DNA from: Saprospirales bacterium
GTDB lineage: Bacteria; Bacteroidota; Bacteroidia; Chitinophagales; Saprospiraceae
Assembly (NCBI GenBank): GCA_016711045.1
Contig: JADJTT010000001.1
Span: forward strand, 310,001 to 374,000
DNA: 64,000 nt
Reading direction: 5' to 3'
The notes under the pieces were generated by a model, which worked only from the letters and a program-made list of their open reading frames with translations, had not been told where the DNA came from and ran no database searches. A program made the position numbers and the translations under genes. This document shows, piece by piece, positions 54,014 through 62,681 of the stretch. How positions within the stretch are numbered: the stretch's first letter is position 1; each line of letters opens with the position of its first letter.

Positions 54014-54709
54014 ATGGAAAAAGACAATCAACCCAATTTCATTTCCTACCGGGGCGTCCGCTACCCCAAAGCGGAAATGCTCCAACGAAGCCGGGAGTTT
54101 TATCAGTTCATGAACAAACGGCGTACGGTTCGGGATTTTTCTGACAAGCTCATCCCGGAAGAGATCATTGAAAATATCATTCTCACCGCCTCCACGGCGC
54201 CTTCCGGCGCCCATAAGCAGCCCTGGACATTCTGCGTCATTTCAGATCCGGTCATCAAAAAAGCCATTCGGGAAGCCGCTGAGAAGGAAGAGCACCTTAA
54301 CTACCACGGACGTATGTCGGAAGAATGGATAGAAGACCTTCGCCCATTTGGTACCGACTGGCAAAAACCTTTCCTCGAAACAGCTCCTTACCTGATCGTC
54401 GTTTTCAAAAAAGCGTATGACCTCGTAAAAGGAGAGAAGCGCAAAAACTACTATGTCAATGAATCGGTCGGCTTGGCAACGGGCTTCCTTCTGGCGGCTA
54501 TCCACTACGCTGGCCTCGTAGCACTCACCCACACGCCCAGCCCGATGAATTTCCTGCAGGAAATTTTGAAACGCCCGGAAAATGAACGGCCTTTCCTGTT
54601 GATTCCCGTCGGATACCCTTCAGACGAAGCAGAAGTACCCAATATTGATCGAAAAGTACTCGGTAATGTGCTCGTTTATTATCACGGAAAAGGCAAAGAG
54701 AAAACCTAA
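54014..54709 (+). CDS. Nitroreductase-fold flavoprotein, iodotyrosine deiodinase-like
   Basis: 231 residues. FMN-binding nitroreductase fold: NKRRTVRDFSDK (Arg contacts to phosphate), TASTAPSGAHKQPWTFCVI and GLVALTHTPSP. It is much closer to iodotyrosine deiodinase (IYD) than to NfsB-type enzymes. The lid residues that hold the zwitterion of halotyrosine in mammalian IYD (Glu, Tyr +4, Lys +21) appear as Glu93, Tyr97 and Lys118 (EEHLNYHGRM and DWQKPFLETAP). IYD removes iodide or other halides from halotyrosines reductively. A homologue from Haliscomenobacter has been characterised, which fits the presumed lineage. No membrane anchor is seen. Confidence 0.88.
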   Translation: MEKDNQPNFISYRGVRYPKAEMLQRSREFYQFMNKRRTVRDFSDKLIPEEIIENIILTASTAPSGAHKQPWTFCVISDPVIKKAIREAAEKEEHLNYHGRMSEEWIEDLRPFGTDWQKPFLETAPYLIVVFKKAYDLVKGEKRKNYYVNESVGLATGFLLAAIHYAGLVALTHTPSPMNFLQEILKRPENERPFLLIPVGYPSDEAEVPNIDRKVLGNVLVYYHGKGKEKT

Positions 54710-54754
54710 GCCCACCTTCAAGGGTTATTATGCTGACCATTTTTCAAGGCCCTT

Positions 54755-55465
54755 ATGTGTACCGTAACTTATATCCCTCAAGGCCCGGAATCGTTCATCC
54801 TGAGTTCCAATCGGGATGAAACTCCAGCCCGGTCTCCCCAACATCTAACCCGGGCAACGCAGCAAAACCGCACCCTTCTGTTTCCACGAGACACTTCCGC
54901 CGGAGGTACCTGGATCGCAGCAGAAAATGACAACCGCATTATCTGCCTGCTCAATGGCGCCTTTGAAAAACACCGCCACCTCCCTCCTTATAAAAGAAGC
55001 CGCGGGATCATGGTGCTTGACTATTTCAATTTTCCAGGCGCCCCCGATTTCGCCAAAGAATACGATTTCGAAGGCATGGAGCCTTTCACGCTTGTCCTCC
55101 CGGAAAAAAATCAACTATTCGAACTGCGGTGGGATGAAAAACAAGTCCACTTCCGGGAGTTGGAAGCCCTGGATTTCCATATCTGGTCCTCAGCTACGCT
55201 CTACCCGCCTCCTATCCAGGAAAAAAGAGCCCAATGGTTCCGGAATTGGCTCCTCGACCGGTCCGATTTTAGCCTGGAGGCTATACATAGGTTGCACCGC
55301 ACCGGCGGAGAAGGCGATAGCTGGAACGACTATGTCATGAACCGAAATAATCTCGTGCAAACAGTCAGCATCTCCCATATCGTAAAAACGCCGCAGACCC
55401 TCGACTTTATTTACTACGATCTGCTCCGGGCTGCAGCCCATAAAGAGTCTGCCTTACTTGGCTAA
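54755..55465 (+). CDS. NRDE family (TANGO2-like) protein
   Basis: 236 residues. The N-terminus MCTVTYIPQGPESFILSSNR followed by DET gives the family name-giving Asn-Arg-Asp-Glu motif, and Cys2 is the presumed N-terminal nucleophile as in Ntn-hydrolases. GGTWIAAENDNRIICLLNGA is the second conserved segment. Relatives are cytoplasmic proteins related to human TANGO2; a role in heme or lipid handling has been proposed, but the reaction is unknown. It follows the deiodinase-like gene by 45 bases in the same direction. Confidence 0.87.
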   Translation: MCTVTYIPQGPESFILSSNRDETPARSPQHLTRATQQNRTLLFPRDTSAGGTWIAAENDNRIICLLNGAFEKHRHLPPYKRSRGIMVLDYFNFPGAPDFAKEYDFEGMEPFTLVLPEKNQLFELRWDEKQVHFRELEALDFHIWSSATLYPPPIQEKRAQWFRNWLLDRSDFSLEAIHRLHRTGGEGDSWNDYVMNRNNLVQTVSISHIVKTPQTLDFIYYDLLRAAAHKESALLG

Positions 55466-55515
55466 TCATCCACCTTCGTTACCACTTCCATGGCCACAAT
55501 CAGTCTCACCAGTCA

Positions 55516-57279
55516 CTAGTCACCAGTCACCTCCTTCAATACCCACCCCGCCCTTTGGTATTTCACCTTCCCCCCAACCATCGTGAGCAGTACTTTCGTG
55601 TCGAGAATCTCCTCATCCGGACAGGTACGCAGGTCTCTGGACAACACCACCAAATCGGCCAGTTTCCCATATTCCAGGGAGCCTTTGAGGTCTTCTTCAA
55701 AAGCTGCGTAGGCGTTGCCCAGTGTATAGGAATAGAGCGCTTCCTGCCTGGTCATCCGTTGTTCCGGGAAAAACGACATCCCGGTATCTTCCCGCTTTCG
55801 GGTCACCGAAGCATAGAAGTTCTTGATGGGATCCACATCTTCCACCGGGGTATCGGTGCCGTTGGCGATGAGCACACCTTTATCGAGGAGGGAACGCCAG
55901 GCATAAGCTCCCAGACGGGCACGTTCGGTACCCAGGCGGCTCACGACAAACGGAGCGTCCGAAGTGCAGTGGATACCCTGCATAGATGCGATGATACCCA
56001 GCCTGGCAAAACGGGGAATATCGGCCGTGTCCAGGTGCTGCGCGTGTTCTACCCGCCAGCGCCAGTCTTTCTTCTCCGGGTGTTGGTTAAACTGCTCTTC
56101 GTAGATATCCAGCACTACCCGGTTGGCCCGGTCGCCGATGGCATGTACACAAAATTGCATATTCCGGTTGGTGGCCAGGGATGCGATATTTTTCACCTCG
56201 GAAATGGAGGTCGTATTTTGCCCCTCAAATCCCGGTTTGTCATTGTATGCACTCAGCAACCAGGCCCCAAAGGACCCCAGGGCGCCATCCACTTCCGATT
56301 TGATCGCCCGGCAAGTGAAATAATAATTACCGGCGCCGATGACGGGAAACTGGTCGATCTTTCCCTTCAACTTATCATAGGTGTCCCGTACCATTGCCCA
56401 TATCCGGATATCCAGCTTGCCCTCCTCTGCCAATTCCTGATAACGCTTCATTTCAGCCAGCGAACCAAATTCCTCAAATTCGGAAGAGCCCACACCCGCA
56501 TCCTGGAAGGAGGTCACCCCTTTCCGGAGGCATTCGGCTTCCGCCGCTTCTACCCAGGAATACCAACGCTGCACCTGCTGCTCGGTGGAAAGTGAAGACA
56601 GGTAATCGTTGTACGCACTCTTTATGGCAGACATGGCCTCTTCCTCAAAAACGCCAATGGGGTTGCCAGCCTCGTCCCGCACGATCTCTCCTCCCTGTGG
56701 ATCGGGTGTTTCCACGTTGATCCCTGCCGCCTTCATCGCAGCTTCGTTGGCAAACAAGGCATGGCCGCTTGCGTGGATCAAAATGACTGGGTTATCGGGT
56801 GAAATGCTGCTGAGCCCCTGGTGGTAGGGATAACCCAACACATTGGGCTCCGGGCGGCTGCTCCACTTTTCCTGGTGCCACCCTCTCCCGTATATCCACT
56901 CGCCCGGTTGGGCTTTTTTTGCCGCTGCTTCCACCTGCTCGACAACCTCATCCCAACTACCGGCCTGCATCAGGTTGATGTTCGCCAATAACCTACCGAG
57001 CCCGGAAAAGTGCCCATGCCCCTCTATAAATCCAGGCATGACAAATTGCCCTTCAAGATCGAATACTTTTGTCTCTGGGCCGATCCACTTTCCGGCCGCC
57101 GCGTCCTCCCCGACCCAAATGATCCGGTCGCCACGAATGGCCAGCGCTGTGGCTGCAGGTTGCTTTTCGTTTAGCGTGCTAATTTGGGCATGGATAAACA
57201 CCGTTTCTGCTGTTTTCTTTTCCTCCGAACAGGAAAAAAGTCCAGCTATCAAGAGTACCCCCAGGAGTTTATTATTCAT
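55516..57279 (-). CDS. YtcJ-like amidohydrolase, putative lipoprotein
   Basis: 587 residues from the ATG at 57279 (a further ATG at 57291 adds four residues). The N-terminus MNNKLLGVLLIAGLFSC is a lipoprotein signal with Cys17 as lipid site. It has the amidohydrolase metal pair as HGH in MPGFIEGHGHFSG, later FCVHAIGDRANRVV and RVEHAQHLDTADI (His ligands), and NGTDTPVEDVDPIKNFYAS (Asp). This order and length fit the YtcJ/NfdA group, which hydrolyses amide bonds such as N-substituted formamides. The natural substrate is unknown. Its position on the cell envelope differs from the cytoplasmic NfdA. Confidence 0.88.
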   Translation of the reverse strand: MNNKLLGVLLIAGLFSCSEEKKTAETVFIHAQISTLNEKQPAATALAIRGDRIIWVGEDAAAGKWIGPETKVFDLEGQFVMPGFIEGHGHFSGLGRLLANINLMQAGSWDEVVEQVEAAAKKAQPGEWIYGRGWHQEKWSSRPEPNVLGYPYHQGLSSISPDNPVILIHASGHALFANEAAMKAAGINVETPDPQGGEIVRDEAGNPIGVFEEEAMSAIKSAYNDYLSSLSTEQQVQRWYSWVEAAEAECLRKGVTSFQDAGVGSSEFEEFGSLAEMKRYQELAEEGKLDIRIWAMVRDTYDKLKGKIDQFPVIGAGNYYFTCRAIKSEVDGALGSFGAWLLSAYNDKPGFEGQNTTSISEVKNIASLATNRNMQFCVHAIGDRANRVVLDIYEEQFNQHPEKKDWRWRVEHAQHLDTADIPRFARLGIIASMQGIHCTSDAPFVVSRLGTERARLGAYAWRSLLDKGVLIANGTDTPVEDVDPIKNFYASVTRKREDTGMSFFPEQRMTRQEALYSYTLGNAYAAFEEDLKGSLEYGKLADLVVLSRDLRTCPDEEILDTKVLLTMVGGKVKYQRAGWVLKEVTGD

Positions 57280-57358
57280 ATCAATTGCCATTTAATCAGA
57301 AAAACCGCCCAATTTAGTCAAAGATTTTCCGAAACGCACCCTAACGTAACTCATTACA

Positions 57359-57391
57359 TTGTCAGGAAAACGGGATACTTCCCTACCTTTG
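57359..57391 (+). promoter_or_regulatory. Promoter of the CDF transporter gene
   Basis: TTG (57359-57361), a 22-base spacer (slightly long) and TACCTTTG (57384-57391), with 31 bases to the ATG at 57423. Confidence 0.65.
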
Positions 57392-57422
57392 AGCTGCACC
57401 CCTCTCTTAAACCCCCGGACCT

Positions 57423-58439
57423 ATGAACTCCTCTGTACCAATTGGAATAGCTAATATTCGCATTCAGCGCTGGATCGCCATCGTTTCCTTCCTGCTTTTG
57501 GGCGTAAAATTATTGGCTTATGTTATGACGGCATCCGTGGCCATTTTAACCGATGCCCTCGAAAGCATCGTCAATGTAGTGGCCAGTCTGATCAGCCTTT
57601 ATAGCCTGACTATCTCGGCCCGCCCTCGCGACCACAACCACCCCTATGGCCATGGCAAGATCGAACTGATCTCTGCCAGCATTGAAGGTATACTGATTTC
57701 CGTGGCCGGCCTGCTCATTATCTATGAGTCTATCGACCGGCTCATCCATCCGCATGAGTTGAAATCACTCAATTTGGGTATTCTACTCGTGGCTGGCTCA
57801 GGGCTGGCAAACTACCTCATCGGCCTTCTCGGGGTGCGCACCGGTAAACGAAACAACTCGTTGGCCCTGATTGCCAGCGGGCGTCACTTGCAATCAGATG
57901 CATACTCTACTGTGGGCATCATTATTGGACTCGGACTTCTGATGCTCACCCAATGGGTTTGGATCGACAGTGCTGTGGCGATCGGGTTCGGCTTCCTGAT
58001 CATTTTTACCGGGGTTAAGATTCTGCGCAGCTCTATAGCAGGCATCATGGATGAAGCCGACATCAATCTCCTTAAAAAGGTCATCGTCGTCCTTTATTCC
58101 CATAAAAAAGAAAATTGGGTCGATTTGCATAACCTTCGAATCCTCAAATACGGAAATATCCTCCACCTTGACGCGCATCTCACTGTGCCGTGGTACCTCA
58201 ATGTACATGAAGCACACCAGGAAATTTCTGCGATGGAATCCATCATTATCCAAAAATTTGGGGAATCTATCGAGCTGTTCATCCATACTGATGGATGTCT
58301 GGAATTTTCTTGCAAGATCTGCCAGAAAACGGATTGCTCCGTTCGCCAACACCCCTTCGAACAGGCGGTCCTTTGGGATTTAAAAAATGTGACCCAGGAT
58401 AAAAAACACGGGCAGCCGAGGGACGATGTGAAGTCCTAA
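57423..58439 (+). CDS. Cation diffusion facilitator family transporter
   Basis: 338 residues with about six membrane helices (to about 215) and a cytoplasmic C-terminal domain. It probably exports a divalent metal (Zn, Fe, Mn or Co) in exchange for protons. Aligned by eye with YiiP, site A reads TDALESIVN in helix 2, with Glu and Asn where YiiP has Asp45 and Asp49, and HLQSD in helix 5 keeps His-xxx-Asp. HPYGHGKIE is the loop signature. The C-terminus carries extra cysteines, CLEFSCKICQKTDC, followed by VRQHPFE, which could bind metal as a sensor. Metal choice is unknown. The transcript has its own promoter. Confidence 0.9.
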   Translation: MNSSVPIGIANIRIQRWIAIVSFLLLGVKLLAYVMTASVAILTDALESIVNVVASLISLYSLTISARPRDHNHPYGHGKIELISASIEGILISVAGLLIIYESIDRLIHPHELKSLNLGILLVAGSGLANYLIGLLGVRTGKRNNSLALIASGRHLQSDAYSTVGIIIGLGLLMLTQWVWIDSAVAIGFGFLIIFTGVKILRSSIAGIMDEADINLLKKVIVVLYSHKKENWVDLHNLRILKYGNILHLDAHLTVPWYLNVHEAHQEISAMESIIIQKFGESIELFIHTDGCLEFSCKICQKTDCSVRQHPFEQAVLWDLKNVTQDKKHGQPRDDVKS

Positions 58440-58445
58440 GTGCGC

Positions 58446-59459
58446 CTACCAGTAAAAAGCGTGCAGTTTCACCCTGCCCAACGTATTGACTTCCAGCGCA
58501 GGTGCCGGAATTTTTATGAAATTCAGGATGCCGAATAGTGTCTTAAGCCCCCGGTGGCGGGTAGGAATGCGGGTAAAATCAATATCCGGCGACAGATAGA
58601 ACTGGCGATAGCGAGGGTATCGAATAGGATCAGCTGTAAAGGTCACCCCATCTATCTCCCATTCGTACCCATAACCTGCATACATATTTTCAGCGCCGTA
58701 GCCGAAAGCCAGATTGAGCCACTTGGGGAACCGGCTTTCCGTCCCTAAAAATGAGCGGATATTGCCGGATAACCAAATCGTCTGGCCGTTGTAATCTTTG
58801 AGAAACCGCTGGTACGGGGGCTTTCCAAAAAGTTCTTCGGCGCGGAGCCTTATGGAGGTCCCATAAAGACCATCGGTCGATAAAGCCAGTTCATCGGGAT
58901 ATTCAGGAAGGGAGTTGGACACCTTCATGACGATCCGTTGATCCTGCCAGGCCATTTCCTGCGCAGCAAAGAGGCTGACTCCGAGCACATTGAATCCGAA
59001 GTCGTACCCTGAAAAGCCCCATTTTTCCGAAAAGCCGTCCATCACTTCTACCGTGGTTTGCAGGAGCATGCCTATCCCTACCCCCGTCCACATAGCTTTC
59101 CTGCGGGGCATGCCTGTCCATAATGCGCCCTTGAACGACCAGTTGGCTTCATTGTACGCGGTGAATACATGCCCCCATTTATCCATGTGCTCCCACTCTT
59201 TCCAGTCATTGAAAAAGTGAAAAGGGCCCAGTTCGTAATCCCTGTACCAGGAATGCCACAACGCGATCGAGACGCCGGTATATATGGCTGCACCTGCCGC
59301 TGCACAGGTCCAAAAACGCCCGGTGTGCAAGCTATCAGCGGGTTGCAAGAAAGGCATATCGCCAAAAAGCTGGCCTCGAAGAGAAATTCCATGGAGACAG
59401 ATCAGAAGCACTATAACCGTCGAACGAATATGCATCAAAGTCATTTTATTTCGGATCAT
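58446..59459 (-). CDS. DUF2279 outer-membrane-associated protein
   Basis: 337 residues, N-terminal hydrophobic signal (HIRSTVIVLLICLHGISLRG). Several start ATGs are possible: 59459, 59444 and 59435. The DUF2279 (YfiM-like) core has FNDWKEWEHMDKWGHVFTAY, WSFKGALWTG, VEVMDGFSEKWGFSGYDFGF and NVLGVSLFAAQ. Amphipathic strands toward the C-terminus and the ending in aromatic residue (HAFYW) suggest an outer-membrane location. The function of the family is unknown. It is convergent with the CDF gene, six bases apart. Confidence 0.82.
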   Translation of the reverse strand: MIRNKMTLMHIRSTVIVLLICLHGISLRGQLFGDMPFLQPADSLHTGRFWTCAAAGAAIYTGVSIALWHSWYRDYELGPFHFFNDWKEWEHMDKWGHVFTAYNEANWSFKGALWTGMPRRKAMWTGVGIGMLLQTTVEVMDGFSEKWGFSGYDFGFNVLGVSLFAAQEMAWQDQRIVMKVSNSLPEYPDELALSTDGLYGTSIRLRAEELFGKPPYQRFLKDYNGQTIWLSGNIRSFLGTESRFPKWLNLAFGYGAENMYAGYGYEWEIDGVTFTADPIRYPRYRQFYLSPDIDFTRIPTRHRGLKTLFGILNFIKIPAPALEVNTLGRVKLHAFYW

Positions 59460-59599
59460 TTGCTTTTCTGGTCGAAAATAACCAACCTACTGCGGGTATA
59501 AACGTTAAATTTAAGCAGGATTAAACAGGTTTGCAGCCTACGCGTGCAAAACTTCCCTACGTATATGTCATCTTCTTTTCTTTCACTTAAACCCAGACC

Positions 59600-60418
59600 A
59601 TGAAATCGGGAAAATTAGTCACTACCGGAATTGTTGTTTTTATTGGCCTCGTTCTCGTCCTTATCCTGAGCAATGCTACCTTCCTAACGATTGAAGCCGG
59701 CGAACGCGGCGTATTGTTCAGGCGCTTCAGCGGTGGCCTCGACAAGGAAAATATTTACGAACCGGGGTTCCATATGGTAGCTCCCTGGAACACTGTATAT
59801 GTCTATGATGTGCGCGAAAAGCAATTAGATGAAGAAATGCAGGTGCTTTCCAGCAATGGATTGAATATCAATGTGGACGTCACGGTGCGCGTCAATCCCC
59901 TTTACGCTAAAATCGGCGATCTCCACGAGAAGTTTGGATCTGACTTTATGAACTCCCTTGTCCGTCCGGAGGTTCGTGCTTCTGTCCGCAAGGTCGTCGG
60001 CCGGTTTACCCCGGAAGAACTTTACTCCACCAAACGGGATGAGGTCCAGCATATGATCCAGACAGATTTGCAAGAGAACCTGAATAACAATTACATCGAT
60101 CTCCGGGCAAGCCTGATTCGCGATATTGAACTGCCCGAGCGGGTAGTGAAAGCTATTGAGGAAAAACTCCAGGCTGAACAGCTCGCATTGAAATATGAAT
60201 ACCTTCTCGATCAGGAGCGAAAAGAAGCGGAGCGTAAGATCATCGAAGCCACGGCCAAAGCTGAGTCAAACCGAATCCTGAATGCCAGTTTGTCGGCTAA
60301 TATCCTGAAGGATAAAGGAATCGAAGCTACCCTCGAGTTGGCTAAATCCCAAAATACCAAAGTGATTGTCGTAGGTGGCAATGGCGATGGATTACCGCTA
60401 ATATTGGGAGGTAACTGA
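59600..60418 (+). CDS. SPFH/prohibitin family membrane protein
   Basis: 272 residues. One N-terminal membrane helix (about 7-28, VTTGIVVFIGLVLVLILSNA) is followed by the SPFH domain (TIEAGERGVLFRRFSGG to ELPERVVKAIEEKL) and then a coiled-coil segment (LEKYEYLLDQERKEAERKI region, about 195-240). Prohibitin-like proteins form ring- or cage-like assemblies in membranes and regulate proteases such as FtsH. It is closed by a strong terminator, so the nearby HtrA-like gene is a separate unit unless there is read-through. Confidence 0.93.
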   Translation: MKSGKLVTTGIVVFIGLVLVLILSNATFLTIEAGERGVLFRRFSGGLDKENIYEPGFHMVAPWNTVYVYDVREKQLDEEMQVLSSNGLNINVDVTVRVNPLYAKIGDLHEKFGSDFMNSLVRPEVRASVRKVVGRFTPEELYSTKRDEVQHMIQTDLQENLNNNYIDLRASLIRDIELPERVVKAIEEKLQAEQLALKYEYLLDQERKEAERKIIEATAKAESNRILNASLSANILKDKGIEATLELAKSQNTKVIVVGGNGDGLPLILGGN

Positions 60419-60435
60419 TCAATTCCTCCTCCTCC

Positions 60436-60472
60436 AAAAAAAGGACGGCAGCAAGTAGCGCCGTCCTTTTTT
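60436..60472 (+). terminator. Rho-independent terminator after the SPFH gene
   Basis: AAAAAAAGGACGGC (60436-60449), a ten-base loop, and GCCGTCCTTTTTT (60460-60472). Strong on the plus strand, and the A-run makes it usable in reverse. Confidence 0.9.
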
Positions 60473-60581
60473 ATTTCCCCCACCTGCCATTTTGCCATAT
60501 ATTTTCTGCCAAAAACACGCCCAGCCCAATTGGCACAACATTCGCGAAGGGATTTGGAACTCCTCAATAAAAGTAATCTAC

Positions 60582-61553
60582 ATGGATTCTAATGTCTCTC
60601 ATTCCGACTCCAGGCTGCTCGACGCCTATTCACAAACCGTAACCAGCGTAGCGAAAAAGGTCAGCGAAGCAGTAGTGCAGATCCGGGTTCAAAAGCCTGG
60701 TCGCCCAAACCGGCGTGCACCCCAAGGACAAACCGGAGGTGGCTCCGGCTTTATCATCTCTTCTGATGGGTATATCGTAACGAATAGCCATGTGGTAAAT
60801 AATGTTTCCCAGATAACCGTAGTACTGCAAGATGGCCGCGAGTTCGCGGCTAAACTTATCGGCGACGACCCAGCTACCGACCTGGCAGTAGTGCAGATCG
60901 ACGCAGACCGCCTGAGTACGGTAAGCTTTGGCAACTCCGACGAGCTGCAGGTAGGCCAGCTGGCTGTGGCCATCGGCAACCCGTTTGGATTCCAATATTC
61001 GCTCACTGCAGGCGTTGTAAGTGCGCTCGGCCGAACCCTCCGCTCAAACGGCGGACGTCTCATCGACGATGTGATACAGACAGATGCCGCCCTCAACCCC
61101 GGAAATTCGGGCGGCCCACTAGTCAATAGCTTTGGGGAAGTGATCGGAGTCAACACCGCCATCATCCTCCCTGCTCAGGGACTCTGCTTTGCAGTGGCCT
61201 CCAACCTGGCTAAATACGTAGTGGGCAAACTCATTATGGAAGGCAAGGTCCGTCGTGGCTATATCGGTATTGCTGGACAGGTGGTCCAGCTGCACCAAAA
61301 AATGATCAACAGTCTCCAATTACCCGTGAAATCGGGCATCCTCATACAGCAGATCGAACCGGATGCTCCCGCCCACAACTCCGAATTACAGCAGGGCGAT
61401 GTGATTATTGGGTTTAATACCAGCTCCATCCACTCGATCGACGATCTCCACAAGCTACTGGATGAAAAAACCATCGGCCAAAAAGTGGAATTGCAGGTTT
61501 TGCGCCGGGGCCGCAAAGAACGGGTAAAAGTAATTCCAGGGGAGATGAAATAG
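60582..61553 (+). CDS. HtrA-like serine protease with PDZ domain, no signal peptide
   Basis: 323 residues from the ATG at 60582; the frame extends 30 codons upstream but this part has no coding character. The trypsin-like domain has the full triad: His70 (TNSHVV), Asp100 (DPATDLAVVQ) and Ser176 (LNPGNSGGPL). One PDZ domain follows (about 230-323, GILIQQIEPDAPAHNSELQQ then GDVIIGFN). DegP/DegQ-type enzymes are exported, but the N-terminus here (MDSNVSHSDSRLLDAYSQTV) is hydrophilic with no signal or anchor. It may therefore act in the cytoplasm, or it may be exported in another way. Confidence 0.9.
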   Translation: MDSNVSHSDSRLLDAYSQTVTSVAKKVSEAVVQIRVQKPGRPNRRAPQGQTGGGSGFIISSDGYIVTNSHVVNNVSQITVVLQDGREFAAKLIGDDPATDLAVVQIDADRLSTVSFGNSDELQVGQLAVAIGNPFGFQYSLTAGVVSALGRTLRSNGGRLIDDVIQTDAALNPGNSGGPLVNSFGEVIGVNTAIILPAQGLCFAVASNLAKYVVGKLIMEGKVRRGYIGIAGQVVQLHQKMINSLQLPVKSGILIQQIEPDAPAHNSELQQGDVIIGFNTSSIHSIDDLHKLLDEKTIGQKVELQVLRRGRKERVKVIPGEMK

Positions 61554-61582
61554 TTTTCGGGCTTACGGGAGGAACGCTCTGG

Positions 61583-62314
61583 TCAACTTCCAAGCGATTT
61601 TGCCAGGCGTTCAGCTTCCTCCAGATCGCTTACTTTACCCGCGTCCATCCAAAGGGAGTCGTCGTGGATAAATCCGCAGATCTTTTCCTTCGCTCCGCAA
61701 CGGAGATATAACTCGACGAGGGAGAATACATTTTCTTCAGGGAAATAGCTAAAAATAGCGGGATCCAACACCTGGATACCACTAAAGGCCAACTCTTCCA
61801 CGGGGTCGACACGGACTCCACACCAACGGATTTGGTCGGTTTTGCGGTTTCGCCATCCAGCCAACTGCAACCCGGAGTCAAATAAAAAATAGCGGCTTGC
61901 CTCGCGATGGCGAACCGCCAATGTAGCCAAACAACTATTTTCCTGGTGCTTCCGGAAAATAGAGCCCAGGTCCATATTCGTCAACACATCGACATTATAG
62001 ATCAGGAAAGGTTCGTTCGTATCAAAAAACCAGGATGCCTTTTTCAATCCGCCGCCCGTATCGAGCAGTTGATCGCGTTCGTCGGAAAGGGTGATCGGGA
62101 TTCCGAAGTAAGCCTTTTTTTCTAAAAATTGGACGATCAATTCTCCGTAATGATGCACATTGAGAATAATGGCATCCACCCCATACCGTTTCAGGAGATG
62201 AATGGATCGCTCCAAAAGCGTCATCCCCCCCACCTCGACCAAAGCTTTGGGCTTGTGATCGGTCAAAGGTTTCAAACGGGTACCCAAACCGGCAGCGAGC
62301 AACATTGCTTTCAT
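61583..62314 (-). CDS. Sugar-1-phosphate nucleotidyltransferase, MurU-like
   Basis: 243 residues, single NTase domain without beta-helix. The loop MKAMLLAAGLGTRLKPLTDH and PKALVEVGG are followed by FLIYNVDVLTNMDLGSI (metal-binding Asp) and FIHDDSLWMDAGKVSDLE near the end. The compact form and the PKALVEVGGMTLLERSI segment fit N-acetylmuramate-1-phosphate uridylyltransferase (MurU) and mannose-1-phosphate guanylyltransferase relatives. Which sugar is used cannot be decided without a kinase such as AmgK nearby, and I see none. Confidence 0.85.
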   Translation of the reverse strand: MKAMLLAAGLGTRLKPLTDHKPKALVEVGGMTLLERSIHLLKRYGVDAIILNVHHYGELIVQFLEKKAYFGIPITLSDERDQLLDTGGGLKKASWFFDTNEPFLIYNVDVLTNMDLGSIFRKHQENSCLATLAVRHREASRYFLFDSGLQLAGWRNRKTDQIRWCGVRVDPVEELAFSGIQVLDPAIFSYFPEENVFSLVELYLRCGAKEKICGFIHDDSLWMDAGKVSDLEEAERLAKSLGS

Positions 62315-62348
62315 CTTCGAATTCTATTGGATCGACCAATATAGAAAA

Positions 62349-62383
62349 GCCTCCTAACTTTCAATCGCAGTAAGTTAGGAGGC
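62349..62383 (-). terminator. Terminator of the 41-residue membrane protein gene
   Basis: GCCTCCTAACTT (62349-62360) pairs perfectly with AAGTTAGGAGGC (62372-62383), with TTTTCTAT following on the minus strand. It lies 33 bases after the stop of the small gene and before the MurU-like gene. Confidence 0.78.
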
Positions 62384-62415
62384 CTGAGTTTAGTTGAGTT
62401 TTCCGCATGCAGGTC

Positions 62416-62541
62416 TTAGGACGGAAGAAACTTGCCGTTGTAGTAATACACGTAAAGTACGAGCGCTAAAAACAAGAAAAACGCTACCAAAAATACCATC
62501 AGGCAATATCCCTTACCACCCGCATTTTTTATTTCAGACAT
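62416..62541 (-). CDS. 41-residue single-span membrane protein
   Basis: The ATG at 62541 opens MSEIKNAGGKGYCLMVFLVA and the protein ends YYYNGKFLPS. One membrane helix (about 13-33) has a positively charged Lys/Gly segment before it and an aromatic YVYYYN after it. The gene has a complete unit of its own: a canonical promoter (62620-62590) and a terminator (62383-62349). This makes it a real gene despite its length. No family is recognised, and function is unknown. Confidence 0.75.
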   Translation of the reverse strand: MSEIKNAGGKGYCLMVFLVAFFLFLALVLYVYYYNGKFLPS

Positions 62542-62589
62542 ATCGGAACAGCATTTATTTGTTCTCGAAAAAGGATTAAGTGCGTTGCG

Positions 62590-62620
62590 CAAAAGTAAGT
62601 GTTGGTCCGCAAACCACAAA
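62590..62620 (-). promoter_or_regulatory. Canonical promoter of the small membrane protein gene
   Basis: On the minus strand, TTTG (62620-62617), a 19-base spacer, then TACTTTTG (62597-62590). This is one of the best matches to the Bacteroidota consensus in the window. Confidence 0.82.
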
Positions 62621-62681
62621 ATTGGACTGGATCAATTCCTCAAGATACCCTACATGAGTTTTCCATTTAAACACTTATGCT

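Noticed and set aside
55500..55535. CACCAGTCACTAGTCACCAG tandem-like repeat after the YtcJ-like gene
   Set aside because: Only two to three short units, partly in the convergent gap; too short to separate from chance, and only loosely similar to the GTGACC elements.
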